Assembly (NCBI GenBank): GCA_964409355.1
Contig: CAYPDC010000005.1
Span: forward strand, 1-64,000
DNA: 64,000 nucleotides
From: PCC-10605 sp964409355
GTDB taxonomy: Bacteria; Cyanobacteriota; Cyanobacteriia; Cyanobacteriales; Cyanobacteriaceae
Direction: 5' to 3'
Below, one piece after another: positions 54,701 through 61,949 of the stretch. The notes under the pieces are model-generated. The model made no database searches and was not told where the DNA came from. It saw only the letters and a list, made by a program, of their open reading frames with translations. Numbering within the stretch: the stretch's first letter is position 1; each line of letters opens with the position of its first letter. A program made the translations under genes and the position numbers.

Positions 54701-55564
54701 ACTAGCACTTAAACTTCCATCTACTTTGAAAATCCCGAAAATTATGTCCAATAATGCTTTTGGTACTTTAGCACTCTTTAGCACGTTAGTTATGGGGAAA
54801 AGTTCTAGCAAATTCGCAGAAAACTTTATTTGTGCCCCTATTGAAGTCGCACCGATTAATCCATCGACAAAATTATTTTGTTGTTCATCACTTAAGAATG
54901 AATTAGTAACCAATAATTCTTGATTTTCTGTAGAAATACGACTTTGAAGGGTATTATTTTCTGTTTGTCCATCATCAATAATAAAAGCTCCAGTATTATT
55001 TTCTGTATCGGGTATATAGGGAGCATTAATAACTACTTCTGGAGTGGAACTAGGAAATAAGTCTTCAGTAATGGTAAATCGTTGATAGTATAAGTCCTTA
55101 TCTTCTTTGACGGCAAAATTATTAGCATTATCAAGGTTTACTTTTGAGCTAACAATAATTAATTCATTATCCTGAAGGAAGACTGAAGGATCGGAGTCTT
55201 CTACTTCATCCTGTGTGATTTGTTGAGCATTGGCAAACCATTGTAAGTTTTGGGTACGATCGAACCTTCCTGCGGTATAAAATAATTCTGTGTTATTTCC
55301 TTCTCCCTGTTGCCAGACAACCGCTAAACCGGGTAAGGTATTCGCCCCTGATGTAGTGGTAATTAAATCTTCTCCCCCTACAATGCTCAGGTTTTTGACT
55401 TTTTCATTACCGATAAATGCGATCGTATCTGCATTTTGCCATGTACCAGAATTACTGTCATAAGTGGCGTGCCAAATAAACTGATCCTCAACCCAAACAA
55501 TATGATTAACCCCAGAAGAATCAACGAATGTACTGGCACGATTAGACGACAGATCGAGACTCAT
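42743..55564 (-). CDS. Giant multidomain surface/secreted protein (SwmB-like repeats, LamG, FG-GAP, RTX, Calx-beta)
   Basis: The 4273-residue protein has no signal peptide, consistent with type I secretion. Reading N to C: a BNR/sialidase-like stretch (1-150); an unrecognised Gly-rich region (about 230-560); SwmB-type repeats (about 685-1265); a LamG fold (about 1466-1970) split by a BNR-like propeller (about 1563-1855); ten FG-GAP repeats with DxNGDG loops (about 2220-2970); a second BNR-like block (about 2975-3300); three more FG-GAP repeats (about 3315-3518); RTX-type Ca-binding turns (about 3535-3590); a bulb-lectin motif QTDDNFVLY (about 3735); Calx-beta (about 3900-4000); and three DUF5648-like repeats (4128-4273). 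Many DxD loops suggest a calcium-dependent adhesin or sheath protein. Its stop lies in a dispersed repeat. SwmB of marine Synechococcus is a distant functional analogue. No secretion genes are adjacent. Confidence 0.85.
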   Translation of the reverse strand: MSLDLSSNRASTFVDSSGVNHIVWVEDQFIWHATYDSNSGTWQNADTIAFIGNEKVKNLSIVGGEDLITTTSGANTLPGLAVVWQQGEGNNTELFYTAGRFDRTQNLQWFANAQQITQDEVEDSDPSVFLQDNELIIVSSKVNLDNANNFAVKEDKDLYYQRFTITEDLFPSSTPEVVINAPYIPDTENNTGAFIIDDGQTENNTLQSRISTENQELLVTNSFLSDEQQNNFVDGLIGATSIGAQIKFSANLLELFPITNVLKSAKVPKALLDIIFGIFKVDGSLSASLYPETFTEQGGIFTGDGGSVLLKTSAKLGLGGEKKVGTAGGFEDVVVNLLKEASKVKVGFSAALENKSTYITNNEFPLENLKDKASITFSLGYNFGYPPVNLTLTGGVGANLIIKAVPVEGEEAKGILGLTLVDSVGVPLISVGVPILLTGGEAELNAIVLQAIISSIAGTILNGIFGPVVLNEEQNLEALEISIGLPQLSLSLDAQLGTKRFYVSAGASIIAGLDISREELFANIAFDVNAGINLGPITFGVDFYPSWDIPLVEFDSNSDQAKLATTNNLPLAQLTSENPAQVFGSLLFLDLGTELVNLPSSEDFTVNVTNPDGTISQNTVFEVLQGITDTSVILRLQNVVPPSPQLASDNEPNSDTERVLTISFNNSSNLLDAQGNVISNIDDLAVVNNTPITASAVYNPTTGSSEDYTSSNNELFLNFGFALDSNITPDVSRFTVTDNATGNAVPVNAVEVLGSRVSLVLASGVSSANITYNASENIQGQSLIKADSTPLSDFEITTGIEIQELQEVIAVNFPANVNFPTDEPTPQEFTVTVFNTQGETVGTVPVTSINSVNTNGVKAINLYLLGQIGAGQTYTVTYTPRTDDTGLDSFTVDSATNTSTGVTGLTVGEFTAIPIEPKQGVSLNLNPSSYRVNLIDDTGNKTEEDVPIIIQSVVTSPSNPNLVEVLVAKDLGEDQEEDLGANQNVEVIFNDDIVANSLGNAIAPPTISTGAALSNIKARLSNDVFASLTRTKTGQILATWITDVPPIEPIAGFVNGNVVTLNFIDVLGNSTTNEPTPNQFAVTDSDGNDFTVTNVSTSGNSLRLTLDSQVTSNQDLTISYEILPTASNRESLYLNNANTGTKLWIDSFEDFSITNITGNTQAPLLLGVGAILESAEINRVTLVFDRTLQGNPLNSQFTLFANGVEYIIEDTVTVNDNTVILSVKPPEGFNLIGIGDLATISYNGNSLSSSTGNVASFNSQPIITSPSSPTTVLKYGFGPSGDNLLSSATSIPGSSGLNLYPTATIDQRENNVLVWTNYDSSDITTDLIPGEYYDSSQLELIKQRLSEADLFYSIYDANTAQWSIAQPLAQLTGVDRNVVLGEGPNGNLMAAWINVDDNGTPRIYWSSLSYDVNNNGIWSNPQILSSEAQPSLLTELAITSLDGNPTVMWTKERSPSYEELTLSQNPLLYLRLGETEGTTLENSGTWGAGGNGIYENSITLNQSGALQNLNQGIIGDTDSAVLFNGSGTAQSNAVTFSGDSFSVDFWFNPSNDANLVDSLANGSADIEYSSLPSNQTSNTSLSFINNNNSLYLAHKGQTNNNLYISVSDDSGQTWTSIQLPSSMQTLNPPAIALYEDTLYLAYQDAGSNQLKITYSNDNGRTWSNPYQIPGQTTSQSPTLVVYQGQLMTLFVAQGNDRRLIYTYSDDPQSSTSWSVNNNILNQAGTANQTTSSAMAATVLDDNLYIAYRGGNSTFTGNYFLTSTNGTNLNDLSWDVHEEVSILGTGTVGLTNDGEQLYLTYRNSNDDIYLGTSTNLNDWSDFEQIPNQKAKDTPNPTIFNGELLIASPDENNLIDITSVSSSYDPSLVSLSGILGIGIEGENIVIDGINFSLSTNDSNLIKNNDWNYLALTYDASFEQLNLYVNGELVNLFAEDGTPLNQLNISLPSATNLILGSESNNNSFILDEVAFYNDVLGYSDVTSTDVVNDFDNLTGEQLLEVLFQTNDIGEKYQARFGNPNSTDIQGNYVSFDDNSQQWRSPRLIRPNYDPIPTQLSNANRAEWDIVSATSANEKGQINPNGNPDIYLPISLNNQQTGETITSIVVTAQDSNGNTLTWSIGTGEGNQLGVVQGEKLLNPLNPNDNFAYKILSPNLDFDLFVDAGNNNPDSLSNFRYSINGGTFQNVTPASITSEPTTIDFNQVLGIATVTEANDSSLTLIDSGFILNTDNPSIGYVVASGNLNGDLNEDGLDVIDVIIGNRGSTNSEGDRTDNGTVHILFGGGSALTNQETQPLNTNDLTGNTGGVLIKGIDDGGDANGDYPMSLATGDVNGDGIEDLIIGAPNVNNTRGAVYVIYGGNLEGQIIDVTNLGNKGYVINPNNNIEGALGFGFSVAIGDFNDNGTDDIVIGAPGAKTSQGGTGEVYIASDGNTNYSTLYSSPNANEFAGYAVKVSRHTTSSATTITHNTHDDIIIGAPGYVANINNTWDGLDQLPPSANDANFYPSSSPANVGAVYVYKGNETGNFNSNPDLIFLGPDVASSTNGTAQNIFAGTALETVDLDGDGTQDLAISAPGASDNNGDIYVLKGKDYKNNSPQVFNLANVSNLNIVGGIEFSQTGEVISAIGDVNGDHYQDFLITAPQAANGTGQGYVLFGPLNLEQIGTTFDLNLTSNDNKTTFLLNGNLPNQLAGRAGGAIGDINGDKVDDLMITAPNVNQLYNVFGHSWLADNGSIKLANISSDNGFVIDGNLPNNQSLSGNGKDVEILGDINGDGFADILSGGSGDGAILVFGGSTKDILDSATGSQDLIITVDDNAIAQIVKLGDYNGDGLKDFGVLADNGDFYLVLGNSNLASLGNLTLTNPDKTNFISMGAMGDYNGDGYDDFAGEKDGQLKLFLGNGEGSITDNPIQTSLQDFTIGALGDFDGDGYQDLGLGFPLSNASIGNNNNNKRPENRGPLAETNGQFRIYQGNQNAGLDATVVINPFQAELVTILNDNLWATYGYTPNNDELSPTLPTQNQQIDRSPSLVVYNNYLYMVRKDYTNNYLWMSRTKDGFTWEPEISLGSSIQTFKNTSMTVLNDTLYLAYMDTSGRVKVASFVEANNIVELEVDSILQASTDTSKVGPAIVAYEDKLYVFFVGTQGNNSIKYVVSDDGENWSEVRFIEIADERRASDSRISATVWGISLFISFLTSEKQDPNEKNGLSIYQTSDFTIWDTKFMPSSFQSTEGPAILSIDYKTTTSTIYSFYEEARDGEKTNDLRYGTSSVGTVDWTFVDEITNETIDDAPYATFFNQGIFVAYAGKENDSINITGSQPFYEANEAQQLGSQLESIGDFNGDGIEDFAVLAEGYYTGIGGRRSFVFVNNRGAVLVYYGDTDGVSSSSVPDVVLGYPNIDDIDSNLNNIYQMSEIKAIGDINGDGFDDLAVASPNTSLEGVEQTADGVVTVVFGGSNWGTEFSADNPFDLQSLSNNQSDTEDNSNDLGFTIEGLPSSQAGISLGGGEDVNGDGFSDFVIGAPGNDDNLSFVLFGSDFTNKITQTGSIGDDIMVGVPTGESFVAGQGQDIIYTEGGTDVVYAGPDDDFVTVNDTYFRRLDGGTGTDILKFTGYNGQDWDLTKFAQRLDSWEILVTEDYGANTLTLNSVTVNQLSENNTVTVVMDEDDTLNLSSDFVEDGFVNQFGQQFARYSSNNSAATVLVNQIFVPLTYTLLIDDEVGLKIVKSSGETIWDLTERTNNDVSGAVQGLMQTDDNFVLYAQEQSLDKTGIDDSLWDTETANDGVGDLGLRLFVDGRLGVLNQNGGAARYLNDKPDPEYVPNPDDEGVFTQIREGEEIVAGKPLTVTSNNIINLIEVNFDAPNTNTPELITTTIENVASAVFASEVNSENTSQGILNQMLNSEADGEDIDTRLFVSNPTANEADGAVEFTIERTGDLNKYVQTHYISTDGRAKAGSDYNPVLGRVIFAPGETSKTVSVPLPLDEVYTGTREFGLLVTLEKESDTPFTDEFQVRVGSTTGQIRNWTHKALNLDNSLMGSLDFRVLPDENGLAEVKIYFQGNREFDRYNLFNREINEYESFSFDHQDNLGAVRLFDENGDNTPDGVTLHLEDGGKYDLSGIKNGMIQKQGFFADGETQETILDTAIYRFRSLDISGGYLYVGEEERQSILTNYRNSFIEEGLAFYVSDTPEDGLTTFNRFRNTNQIGGYLYAGEEESQSIRNNYPNFVDEGIAFYAYPQGAEMANSITRFQKINSLGSYFYTASLETQTVISNYGDTFNFEGVAFEALLT

Positions 55565-55664
55565 AGAAAAACCTTTTTTTCAGTAACGCCCAAAATGCTA
55601 ACATTGATTGTCAATATTGTCAATACTTTTTTAATTTTTTTATGTTGCCAGAGGCTTATTAATT

Positions 55665-56231
55665 ATGGTTCAATTACTAAAAAAAACCTATTCTTTTGAA
55701 GAATATTTAACCTTTGATGATGGTAAAGATAACAAATATGAATTATTTAATGGAGAGCTAAAACTTATGCCCACAGCTAGTGGTTTTCATGCCCTAATTT
55801 TGCATTTTATTTTTAAGATTTTAGAACAAGAAATTGAAAAATTAAAGCAAGATTGGAAGGTTATGCCCGGCACTGTAGGAATAAGAACCTCTTATAATAA
55901 ATCCAGAATCCCAGATCTAGTAATTTTATCGGCGGAACAATGTCAAGAAATTAAGCATAAGACAAGTGCAGTATTAGACAAAGCACCTTTATTAGTCGTA
56001 GAAATTGTTAGCCCGAATAATCGAGAAGATGACTACCGTTATAAGCGTTCTGAGTATGCGGTTAGGGAAATTCCTGAATATTGGATTATTGATCCAGAAT
56101 TAGAAAAAGTCTCTATTTTATCTTTAGTATCTGGTTTTTATGACGTGGTAGAGTTTAAAGATAATCAACAAATTAAATCCTTTTTATTCCCTGATTTAAC
56201 ATTGATAGCTAAAGACATATTTGATCTCTAA
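55665..56231 (+). CDS. Uma2 family (DUF820) putative PD-(D/E)XK endonuclease
   Basis: The 188-residue protein begins with YSFEEYLTFDDGKDNKYELFNGEL and has the nuclease-like core PDLVIL (near 84) followed by LVVEIVSPNNREDDYRYKRSEY, that is PD-x(n)-E-x-V/K. It ends with the family's EYWIIDP motif. Cyanobacteria carry many Uma2 copies, often near mobile DNA; their function is not established. It diverges from the giant gene across 100 bp, so the two may share a promoter region. Confidence 0.88.
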   Translation: MVQLLKKTYSFEEYLTFDDGKDNKYELFNGELKLMPTASGFHALILHFIFKILEQEIEKLKQDWKVMPGTVGIRTSYNKSRIPDLVILSAEQCQEIKHKTSAVLDKAPLLVVEIVSPNNREDDYRYKRSEYAVREIPEYWIIDPELEKVSILSLVSGFYDVVEFKDNQQIKSFLFPDLTLIAKDIFDL

Positions 56232-56287
56232 TAGACATCTCCAAAAATCAATATTGTTTCCCGGTAGTTCGGGCTTCTAGCCTGAAT
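56232..56287. repeat. Partial TAGAC MITE after the Uma2 gene
   Basis: TAGACATCT begins right after the Uma2 stop codon, and CGGGCTTCTAGCCTG lies at its other end (56269-56283). The far terminal repeat is lost. Around 56365-56388 is CTTTGCGCATCGAGGC, repeated in inverted form at about 57779-57800 on the other side of tldE. Confidence 0.55.
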
Positions 56288-56435
56288 CGTTTGATCGAAG
56301 TATAATGATTAAGCTAGTTTGTCTTTCCTTAAACCATCTTTAATAATTATCGGTTTAGTTTCTTTGCACCTTTGCGCATCGAGGCATGAATAAAAAATGT
56401 GTTTATTCATCTGAAAAATCATATACAGTATAGAG

Positions 56436-57728
56436 CTAACAAACCACCGATAAATCTTCTATCATTATTGAAGGAGTATAACAAGAACCACTCCAAGTTA
56501 GATCAGATGCCATCGCACTCACTTTCTGCAAACACTGATAAACGTTACCCGCTAACATTGTATCCTTAATTCTACCCTTGATTTCCCCATTCTTGACAAG
56601 ATAACCCAAATCAATGTTAAACGAGAAATCCCCCGAAATATCCGCACCACCACCTAATATTTGATCCACAATGATAGCTCGATCGAGCTTATTAATTAAT
56701 TCTGCAAAGGATTGATTACCGACATTAATTACTAAATTGACTAAATCAGGGGTAGGATATGCACCTAATCCCATACGAAAACCATTACCAGTATTAGCCA
56801 TACCTAACTTAAACGCAGTTTGCTTGTCAGTGTAAAAACTTTTTAACACTCCTGCTTCAATTAAAGTCAAATTTTGGGTTATACTGCCTTCATCATCAAA
56901 AGGGCAATCGAAAGGTTTTAAGTCTGGTTGCTGTCTCAAGGTTAAACAAGAAGAAATCACCTGTTTTCCTAACGAATCACTCCAAGGGGAAGACTTATCA
57001 AGAATCTGTTTGCCGTTTAACGCCTCCGTGACGGTTTCCCATAAAGTCACAACCGCATTGGGAGTAAATAAGATGGGCATTTTTCCTGTTTTCAAAGAAG
57101 CGTTTTTATCCGCCCATTTTAGTCTCCTCAAAATAGATTCTATCATTCGGTTTAAGTCAATATGTTGATGAGAATATTCTCCGTCATAAATCCCTAAAAA
57201 GTCTTCCTCTCTTACTAATTCCACCCCCATAGACGCACTTTGACTTACATCTTCCTGCTGACAATACAATCCCTCTGTATTCATCAATGTCGTGGTTTCT
57301 CTCTCCCATTCCACATCTAAGTTAACTATGGCTTCAGGATATAATTCTAAAATAGATGCGATCGCACTTTCTCCTTCTTGAATAATCTTCCGATCTTGAC
57401 TATTAAATCTCTCAATGATAGACTCATCATTACCATAAACTAATCGATTATTCCCGTTTAAAAGCACTTCCTCTGGATCACTTAACTCAGAAACTGCGAT
57501 CGCCTTTTCGATTAAATCATCTGCGTTGAAATCCCCGTAAGCCAACGCTAAACCCGCTTTATTATTCTTCCATAACCGTAACGCAATACCCGACACCTGA
57601 GACGATTCTATTTGTTTTAAACGATTCGCTGAAAAGCAAATTGGGCGAGAATAAGACTCCACTTGATAAATTTCTGCGGTTTTAATCCCTTTTTTTTGCA
57701 CTAAATCTAGTAACTTTTCTGGTTGCAT
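56436..57728 (-). CDS. pmbA: TldE/PmbA family metalloprotease component
   Basis: TldD and TldE form a zinc protease that trims peptides and matures some modified peptides. TldE is the partner without the zinc HExxxH motif, and none is seen here. The 430-residue protein has AEIYQVES near the N-terminus and the late blocks ILGGGADISGDFSFNIDLGYLVKNGEI and LAGNVY, typical of PmbA/TldE. I choose ATG 57728; the longer frame to 57800 runs into a dispersed repeat (MRLCASRREKK), which is not part of the fold. No tldD is adjacent. Confidence 0.88.
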   Translation of the reverse strand: MQPEKLLDLVQKKGIKTAEIYQVESYSRPICFSANRLKQIESSQVSGIALRLWKNNKAGLALAYGDFNADDLIEKAIAVSELSDPEEVLLNGNNRLVYGNDESIIERFNSQDRKIIQEGESAIASILELYPEAIVNLDVEWERETTTLMNTEGLYCQQEDVSQSASMGVELVREEDFLGIYDGEYSHQHIDLNRMIESILRRLKWADKNASLKTGKMPILFTPNAVVTLWETVTEALNGKQILDKSSPWSDSLGKQVISSCLTLRQQPDLKPFDCPFDDEGSITQNLTLIEAGVLKSFYTDKQTAFKLGMANTGNGFRMGLGAYPTPDLVNLVINVGNQSFAELINKLDRAIIVDQILGGGADISGDFSFNIDLGYLVKNGEIKGRIKDTMLAGNVYQCLQKVSAMASDLTWSGSCYTPSIMIEDLSVVC

Positions 57729-57942
57729 AACATTGATAATTTTTTTTCTTATATCTAATAGAAGTGATTTTTTTTCTCGCCTCGATGCGCAAAGACGCAA
57801 AGATGATTCGGTTTTCCTCTAAGTTTATCTTTTAAGGTAGCCAAGAGGAAGTATCAATTTTTAGTAAAGTAAAGAAAAAAATAAAAATGTTAAGTTTTGT
57901 TACACTGGATTTAAGTAATTTTTGCCATCATCCATCAATATC

Positions 57943-59343
57943 ATGACTTTAGCAGAACCTTTGGACAAAACAATCAAAAATACCCCTCAAAGCCTCCCAG
58001 TCGGCGGTATAGACCCCGATAAATTCGATTATAAAGAGGCATGGTATCCCCTATTTTTCCTCGATGATTTACAGAAAGATAAGCCGAATCGTTTTACTCT
58101 GTTAGAGCAGGATTTGGTCATCTGGTGGGATAAAATAGGTCAACAATGGCGAGTTTTTGCCGATATGTGTCCTCATCGTCTCGCACCCTTAAGCACTGGT
58201 AGAATTAATGAGGATGGTTTGTTAGAATGTCCTTATCATGGTTGGACTTTTTCGGGTAAGGGTAATTGTGAGTCGATTCCTCAGCAATCCGAAGGGCAAA
58301 AAGGGCATCAATCTCCCCGCGCTTGTGTCAAATCCTATCCCAGTGCGATCGTGCATGATATATTATTTGTTTATGCAGGAAATGCCGACAATGCCCCTTT
58401 AACTCCCATGCCAATTATTCAACCTTTGACAGAAGATGCAGAAAAATGGACAGTTTTAAAGACATTTCGAGATATTCCCTATGATGCCTTAACCCTCTTG
58501 GAAAACGTTTTAGATGCTAGTCATGTACCCTACACCCATCATGGTACAGTGGGTAATAGGAAAAATGCTGCACCAGTGGAATTAGAAGTAAAAACCACCG
58601 ATAGACAGGGATTCACTGGATTTTGGGCAGAAGGACCAAGAAAAGGTACATTAGGAAGTCAGGCTACCACTTTTATCGCCCCAAATTTAATGTGGCATGA
58701 TTTAACTTCAAAACAATTAGGGCGCACCATGACAGTAGTTTATGCTACTCCTATTAGTAAAGGAAAATGTCGAGTTTTTGCGTTATTTCCCTTTCAATTT
58801 GCCTCGAAAATCCCTCAATTTTTTATCAAATTAACTCCTCAATGGTATTCCCATCTTAATCAAAATACAATCCTTGAAGATGATCAAATATTTTTACATT
58901 ATCAAGAGAGATATTTAGACAAATTAGGAGGAAGTGATAAGTTTAATAAAGCCTTTTATTTACCGACTAAAGCTGATTTATTTGTCAGTGAATTGAGAAA
59001 ATGGGTTGTTAAATATAATGCGGATTTATTTCCTCATCAAGAATTTCCTGAAACCCCCAATCATGATCAATTACTTGAAAGATATTACTCCCATACTCAA
59101 CACTGTCAAAGCTGTAGTAATGCTTTAAAGAATATCAAAAAGATTCGCTTTGCTACTATCATTATCTTAGGAATTTTATGGTCATTAATTCCCCTTATTT
59201 CTCTTTATATAGATAATTTACCTAGTGTGATTATTCCCATAGTATCAGGAATAAGTTTAATTAGTTTTACTATATATTTATATTTAGGAAAATTAGAAGC
59301 TAAATTCTATCACGGCGAAAAGAATCCTTCTCGAAATAGATAA
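57943..59343 (+). CDS. Rieske oxygenase, PaO/Lls1 (cell-death suppressor) type
   Basis: The 466-residue protein has a Rieske 2Fe-2S centre (CPHR, Cys76/His78, and CPYHGW, Cys96/His99), then a non-heme iron site in LLENVLDASHVPYTHHG near residue 190. The C-terminus has a CxxC motif (HCQSC) and two membrane helices. This order matches pheophorbide a oxygenase and the cyanobacterial Lls1-like proteins such as slr1747. It likely acts at a thylakoid or plasma membrane on a tetrapyrrole; the substrate in cyanobacteria is not settled. The start is ATG 57943; a TTG at 57922 would add seven residues. An 11-bp hairpin follows the stop. Confidence 0.87.
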   Translation: MTLAEPLDKTIKNTPQSLPVGGIDPDKFDYKEAWYPLFFLDDLQKDKPNRFTLLEQDLVIWWDKIGQQWRVFADMCPHRLAPLSTGRINEDGLLECPYHGWTFSGKGNCESIPQQSEGQKGHQSPRACVKSYPSAIVHDILFVYAGNADNAPLTPMPIIQPLTEDAEKWTVLKTFRDIPYDALTLLENVLDASHVPYTHHGTVGNRKNAAPVELEVKTTDRQGFTGFWAEGPRKGTLGSQATTFIAPNLMWHDLTSKQLGRTMTVVYATPISKGKCRVFALFPFQFASKIPQFFIKLTPQWYSHLNQNTILEDDQIFLHYQERYLDKLGGSDKFNKAFYLPTKADLFVSELRKWVVKYNADLFPHQEFPETPNHDQLLERYYSHTQHCQSCSNALKNIKKIRFATIIILGILWSLIPLISLYIDNLPSVIIPIVSGISLISFTIYLYLGKLEAKFYHGEKNPSRNR

Positions 59344-59348
59344 AAGGC

Positions 59349-59388
59349 AGGTTGAGTTATGGTTGGAGTTTGCACCTTAACTCAACCT
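59349..59388 (+). repeat. AGGTTGAGTTA hairpin after the Rieske gene
   Basis: AGGTTGAGTTA (59349-59359) and TAACTCAACCT (59378-59388) form a perfect 11-bp stem with an 18-base loop, beginning 6 bp after the stop. It lacks a T tract but may help end transcription. It belongs to the same hairpin style as 31795-31828 and 39220-39247. Confidence 0.6.
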
Positions 59389-59539
59389 ACGGGGGCGCAT
59401 CCCATTTTGGCAAAAACATCCTAAAATTAACGACAGATGTTTCTACAATAACTCTACTTTGAAGCCAATGACAAGGGAATCTTTATTTATTTGGCGATCG
59501 AGTTTAGGGAAATATAATCAACAGAAAATAAAGAAAAAC

Positions 59540-59565
59540 GGTGGGTTAACAAAGTGTAACCCACC
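59540..59565 (-). terminator. Likely intrinsic terminator of nrdA
   Basis: GGTGGGTTA (59540-59548) and TAACCCACC (59557-59565) form a perfect 9-bp stem with an 8-base loop. On the minus strand it is followed by GTTTTTCTTTATTTTC. It lies 15 bp beyond the nrdA stop, the right position and orientation. Confidence 0.75.
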
Positions 59566-59579
59566 CTGAGATGTTTTAT

Positions 59580-61877
59580 TTAGTTGGCACAAGCGGTGCA
59601 TTCTTCTTCTTTGAATGAGTCTCTCTGCACGATGCGTACATAGTAAACGGCTTTACAACCTTTTTCCCATGCCATCATTAATGTGTCAAATATATCTTTC
59701 GCTTTCAATGATCTTTCAGGTTGATCGGCGAAATAGACTCCCTGATTTAAGTTAAAGAGTAACTCCATTGAAATTCCAGTATCGATCCATTGTTGGATAG
59801 TTGCGATCGCACTTACAACTTGATTTTGATGAAGGGTTTTATTTTCTTGATAGTACCAGTATTTATCTTGAACATAAGGCGGTGCAATGGGTACAGTGCC
59901 TTTTGCCCATTTATCATAGAAAAACCTACTATAAACTGGCAATACACTAGCTGTACAACCTTGTACTAAGGAAGATGAGGTATTCGGTGCGATGGCAGTT
60001 ATGTGAGAATTACGGATACCGTATTGTTGAATATCACTGGCTAACTGTTGCCAACGAGTAGGTTGAGAAGCGTTTTCCTCAAACCAAGCCACGGGTTTAC
60101 TACCAATTAATAACCCTTTACTCCAATCACTACCCTCAAAAGCGGGATAAGCACCTCTTTCCTGACTTAATGCCATAGAGGCTTGAGTGCAATAATAGCC
60201 AATATCCTCAAATAAATCACTGATTTCACTGAAGTTGGTATATTTCAATTCCCGTTTTGCTAACCAGTCTGCTAAACCCATGGCACCGACTCCTATGGTA
60301 CGATAGCGATCGTTATGACTTTTTGCATCTTCAAAAGGTGGTATAGTAATATCGATGGTGTTGTCTAAAATTCTCACTGCTAAAGTACAAACGGATTCAA
60401 TGTCGCTATCCTCTAAATTAGCAAGATTGAGGGAGACTAAATTGCAACAGTGAGCGTATTTATCGGGAGTAACATTACTGAAGCTCTCTGTACATAAATT
60501 GACTCCGGGGATATAGCCATCGTGTTTGTTCGGATTGGCTTTGTTAATGGTATCTTTGAAGGCAAGGTAAGGCATCCCCGTTTCCACCTGTGCGCGCATG
60601 ATTTCTTTGAATAATTCCCTAGCGTTAACCTTTTTATAGAGTTTAATTTTGGTGTCGAGATTAGCTTCAATGATTTGATAAGCCTTCTCAAATTCTTCCC
60701 CCCAAAGGGGTGCTAAGTCAATGCCTAACTCATTTTTTACCTCAAAAGGATCAACTAATGTCCATGGTTGCTTATTTTCTACTCGACGCATAAACTCATC
60801 AGCAATAACTAACTGCGGAAATACGTCATAAGCCTTACGTCTTTGATCTCCGTTTTCTGTCTGCATTTCCAGAAATTCAGGCACGTCTAAATGCCAAATA
60901 TCTATACCTACCGTTACCGCACCGGCACGTCTGCCTCCCTGATTCACCGCAATGGCGGTATCGTTGAGCAATTTGATCCAAGGGATAACCCCCCCAGAAG
61001 CATTACTCTTGCCCATGACAGAGCTTCCTGTGGCACGGATTCGAGACGCATTTACCCCTACTCCCCCCCCGTTTTTAGAGATTCTCGCAGTGTTGGTAAT
61101 TTCCCTAAAGATACTTTCTAGGTTGTCATCAATACTAACAATAAAGCAACTGGTTAATGAGCCATTAGGCACTCTTAAGTTAGCTAAAATAGGGGTAGCT
61201 AAAGAAATACGACGAGATGCGATCGCCTCGTAAAATTGACGGGCATAATAGAGACGAGAATCAGGAGATTCTACCATTGCCAAGAGTAATGCACAAGTCA
61301 GAAAGCCCTCTTGAGGCAATTCGTAGGGTAGAAGATAACGACTGGTTAACAATACTGCACCGGCATAGTCATAATCTAAATCCCAATCCTCATTAATCCA
61401 ACTACCAGCCTCCTCTAACTGGGTCATAGTATAGGTTAAAATTCTGGAATCATACTTTTCTGCATTCACAAAAGATTGAACAGTTTGAGCATAATTACCA
61501 TAATTATAACCACGATGGGTGAGAGTTTCTTTCCATAAACTCCAAATATGCAGTCTTCCCGCCACATAACGCCAATCAGGTTGATCTAAATCACACAACT
61601 CTAAAGCACAATTGATTAAATTATCTTGAATTTCTCTGGTGGTAATACCATGACGTAAACGGGTTTTCAATCCAGATTCCAGTGCGATCGAATTTACCTC
61701 TTTACCATTACACGCCCAATCTACCACCTTGCGGATTTTGGTGACATCAAGGGGTGCAGATTTACCACTTCTTTTTATAACTTCAATTTGACTGACATTT
61801 TTTGCTTCTTTGCTGTGACTCTGACTTGTCTGATATGAGTAACCAGAATTGATATTCTCTTGAGTATCCAATAACAT
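59580..61877 (-). CDS. nrdA: Ribonucleoside-diphosphate reductase alpha subunit
   Basis: The alpha subunit reduces ribonucleotides to deoxyribonucleotides. The 765-residue protein has an N-terminal ATP cone (VIKRSGKSAPLDVTKIRK, about 34-110). The catalytic barrel shows SLTSCFIVSIDD (first active-site Cys, near 240), NLCTES (near 465) and the CCNLVSLNLAN block. The C-terminal cysteine pair CTAC (Cys760, Cys763) accepts electrons from thioredoxin or glutaredoxin. This is a class I enzyme; the beta subunit is not adjacent. Paired NrdR-like boxes lie upstream and a terminator downstream, so it is a monocistronic unit. Confidence 0.95.
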   Translation of the reverse strand: MLLDTQENINSGYSYQTSQSHSKEAKNVSQIEVIKRSGKSAPLDVTKIRKVVDWACNGKEVNSIALESGLKTRLRHGITTREIQDNLINCALELCDLDQPDWRYVAGRLHIWSLWKETLTHRGYNYGNYAQTVQSFVNAEKYDSRILTYTMTQLEEAGSWINEDWDLDYDYAGAVLLTSRYLLPYELPQEGFLTCALLLAMVESPDSRLYYARQFYEAIASRRISLATPILANLRVPNGSLTSCFIVSIDDNLESIFREITNTARISKNGGGVGVNASRIRATGSSVMGKSNASGGVIPWIKLLNDTAIAVNQGGRRAGAVTVGIDIWHLDVPEFLEMQTENGDQRRKAYDVFPQLVIADEFMRRVENKQPWTLVDPFEVKNELGIDLAPLWGEEFEKAYQIIEANLDTKIKLYKKVNARELFKEIMRAQVETGMPYLAFKDTINKANPNKHDGYIPGVNLCTESFSNVTPDKYAHCCNLVSLNLANLEDSDIESVCTLAVRILDNTIDITIPPFEDAKSHNDRYRTIGVGAMGLADWLAKRELKYTNFSEISDLFEDIGYYCTQASMALSQERGAYPAFEGSDWSKGLLIGSKPVAWFEENASQPTRWQQLASDIQQYGIRNSHITAIAPNTSSSLVQGCTASVLPVYSRFFYDKWAKGTVPIAPPYVQDKYWYYQENKTLHQNQVVSAIATIQQWIDTGISMELLFNLNQGVYFADQPERSLKAKDIFDTLMMAWEKGCKAVYYVRIVQRDSFKEEECTACAN

Positions 61878-61949
61878 TACTTATGCCTCGCTACCTTAAG
61901 TATTTCTACTCAATAATGTTTGTTTTTTTTATTTTGACTTCTCTTTTAT

